Below, in pieces: positions 62,701-64,000 of a DNA stretch of 64,000 nt. Position numbers and translations under genes: made by a program. The notes under the pieces are model-generated. The model made no database searches. It was given only the letters and a program-made list of their open reading frames with translations, and was not told the DNA's origin. Source of the DNA: Eudromia elegans (taxonomy: Eukaryota; Chordata; Aves; Tinamiformes; Tinamidae); contig PTEX01000295.1 in the NCBI GenBank assembly GCA_003342815.1, positions 479,890 through 543,889 of the forward strand, written 5' to 3'. Each line of letters begins with the position of its first letter. Within the stretch, counting starts at the first letter, position 1.

Positions 62701-64000
62701 GAGCTCTAGCATGGGCACGTGATTAGTGATGGTGGCTCCAGGGTGTTCACGTGGAGCTTCTTACTGCCTCTAGCTTAAATATTCAACCCCAAGAGGTTCA
62801 TGTAAAGGTGTGTGGAGGTTTTCCTGCTTTATTCATGGTGGAACCAGACTACAGGGGACCCGTAAGTAAATGCTGAAGAGCTGGAGAATGGCAGAGCATC
62901 TTGCATTGTCCTACAACCATCTCCAAATTCAGGCTTCTCCTTTCTGGCTGCTCAGGCTTTCTGCAGTTGATAATTTGACAGTGCGACTCCCCAGAGCTCT
63001 CAGGAATTATTCACGTGCATTGATAGTAATTTTTTTCTAGCAGATCAGGCTATAATTAAATTAATTTTCTACTGATGTGGTTAAATTGTTAAGGAAAGCT
63101 AATTAGTAAGCTTCCTTAGTCGCGTGCGACATGACATAGTAGCATCTCAAAGAGCATTTGGCTTAAGGATCATTGTATCATTGAGGACTGCGTTTACAGC
63201 ATGTGACAGGATAATAATAAGCATATAATCCTGTTTTAAGATGCGTTAAGCTATTCACATAAAGAAAAGCCAATACAGTGATTACAGATAATTTTCTAGA
63301 GGATATGCGAGGCATTTGGGCATGGGATTCCAGGAGAAGGGTTTAGTGAACAAATACACGTAGGTTACTCCAATGCTGGCAGTGCATATACTGCCAGCAG
63401 ATACTGCAAATACTGCAAATAACCAGAACTACAGGTAACTACTGACAGATTCTGTTACCAGAATCGCAGAACTCTCTTATTCTTTGCCTCCTTTGAGTTG
63501 AGGTTTGTGTCCCTCAGTGCAGGTCTGGAGGTGGAGATGCTCAGGAATGATCTGACATGGCAACAGATTTTTTTTTTTTCCTCCAGGTTTTACTATCCAA
63601 AGCTCTGCATTTTTGGACGAGAGCTGATTTGGAGACGTGGTTGAGTGAAGTAGGTGACTGCAAGGGAATTAGGAAGAGCAAAGCGCCAAGTTCATGTGAA
63701 CTTGCAGTTGGGAAGTGCTGGCCAGCTGTAAAGAGTGAGGGGGGCTTTGAACTGGGAGGATGTGGTGCCCCTGCAAACTGGGTAGTCCAGCAGCCCCCGG
63801 CCAGACGGGACCTTTCTGATGTCCTCATGGGTACAGAGCTAGGAGCATTGCAGGTCGGCTCCCCCATAGGTAGAGCAACTAGACGGTTCTTTGGGCCCTT
63901 TCTAGGAGAGTTTTGAAGCAGCCGTTGAGTAGGTGAGCTGGTGGTTGTGGTAGCCTGCATGTTCTTCAGGAATGAAGTCATTAAAACCCCTTTATTCAAG

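Overview
This looks like vertebrate nuclear DNA, most likely from a bird. The coding content is split by introns with GT..AG borders. The interspersed repeats I can recognise are short 5'-truncated CR1-type LINE fragments, whose 3' ends resemble the avian CR1 tail. CpG islands are compact and there are many A/T homopolymers. I see no Alu/L1-type repeats, bacterial operons, CRISPR arrays or RNA genes. CR1 also occurs in turtles and crocodilians, so 'bird' is an inference and I cannot name the species.

The only protein-coding gene I can support is PRKG1 (cGMP-dependent protein kinase 1) on the + strand, and only its 5' part is present. The beta-isoform first coding exon (17098-17435) encodes the leucine zipper and the autoinhibitory/pseudosubstrate segment. 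A 17.7 kb intron follows (17436-35138). Exon 2, shared by the alpha and beta isoforms (35139-35305), opens the first cyclic-nucleotide-binding domain. The rest of the window to 64000 is the start of the next intron. Neither the alpha-specific first exon nor exon 3 was found, so the gene continues beyond the window at the 3' end, and the alpha promoter is presumably upstream.

Layout: 1-16.5 kb is 5' flank, or an intron of an alpha transcript if that exon lies further upstream. It holds two smaller CpG-rich patches (about 3.0-3.2 kb and 11.6-12.1 kb), a G-rich minisatellite at 14.4 kb and a few enhancer-like AT-rich stretches. A strong CpG island (about 16.59-18.01 kb) covers the beta first exon, its presumed 5' UTR with two short uORFs, and the first ~600 bp of intron 1, where there is a perfect CArg-type box and YY1-like motifs. 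Intron 1 is otherwise noncoding with simple repeats. Intron 2 carries two CR1 fragments (about 49.7 and 52.6-53.0 kb), a diverged ~0.53 kb tandem duplication (about 57.8-58.9 kb), and several poly(T)/poly(C) tracts.

The most notable observation is inside the kinase. Between the leucine zipper and the pseudosubstrate, the beta exon carries an interrupted CAG tract encoding a Gln-rich run (residues 58-78). Compared with human PRKG1 beta as I remember it, the exon product is 9 residues longer, and the segment that normally carries an N-terminal autophosphorylation serine is replaced. I found no wholly new multi-gene system.
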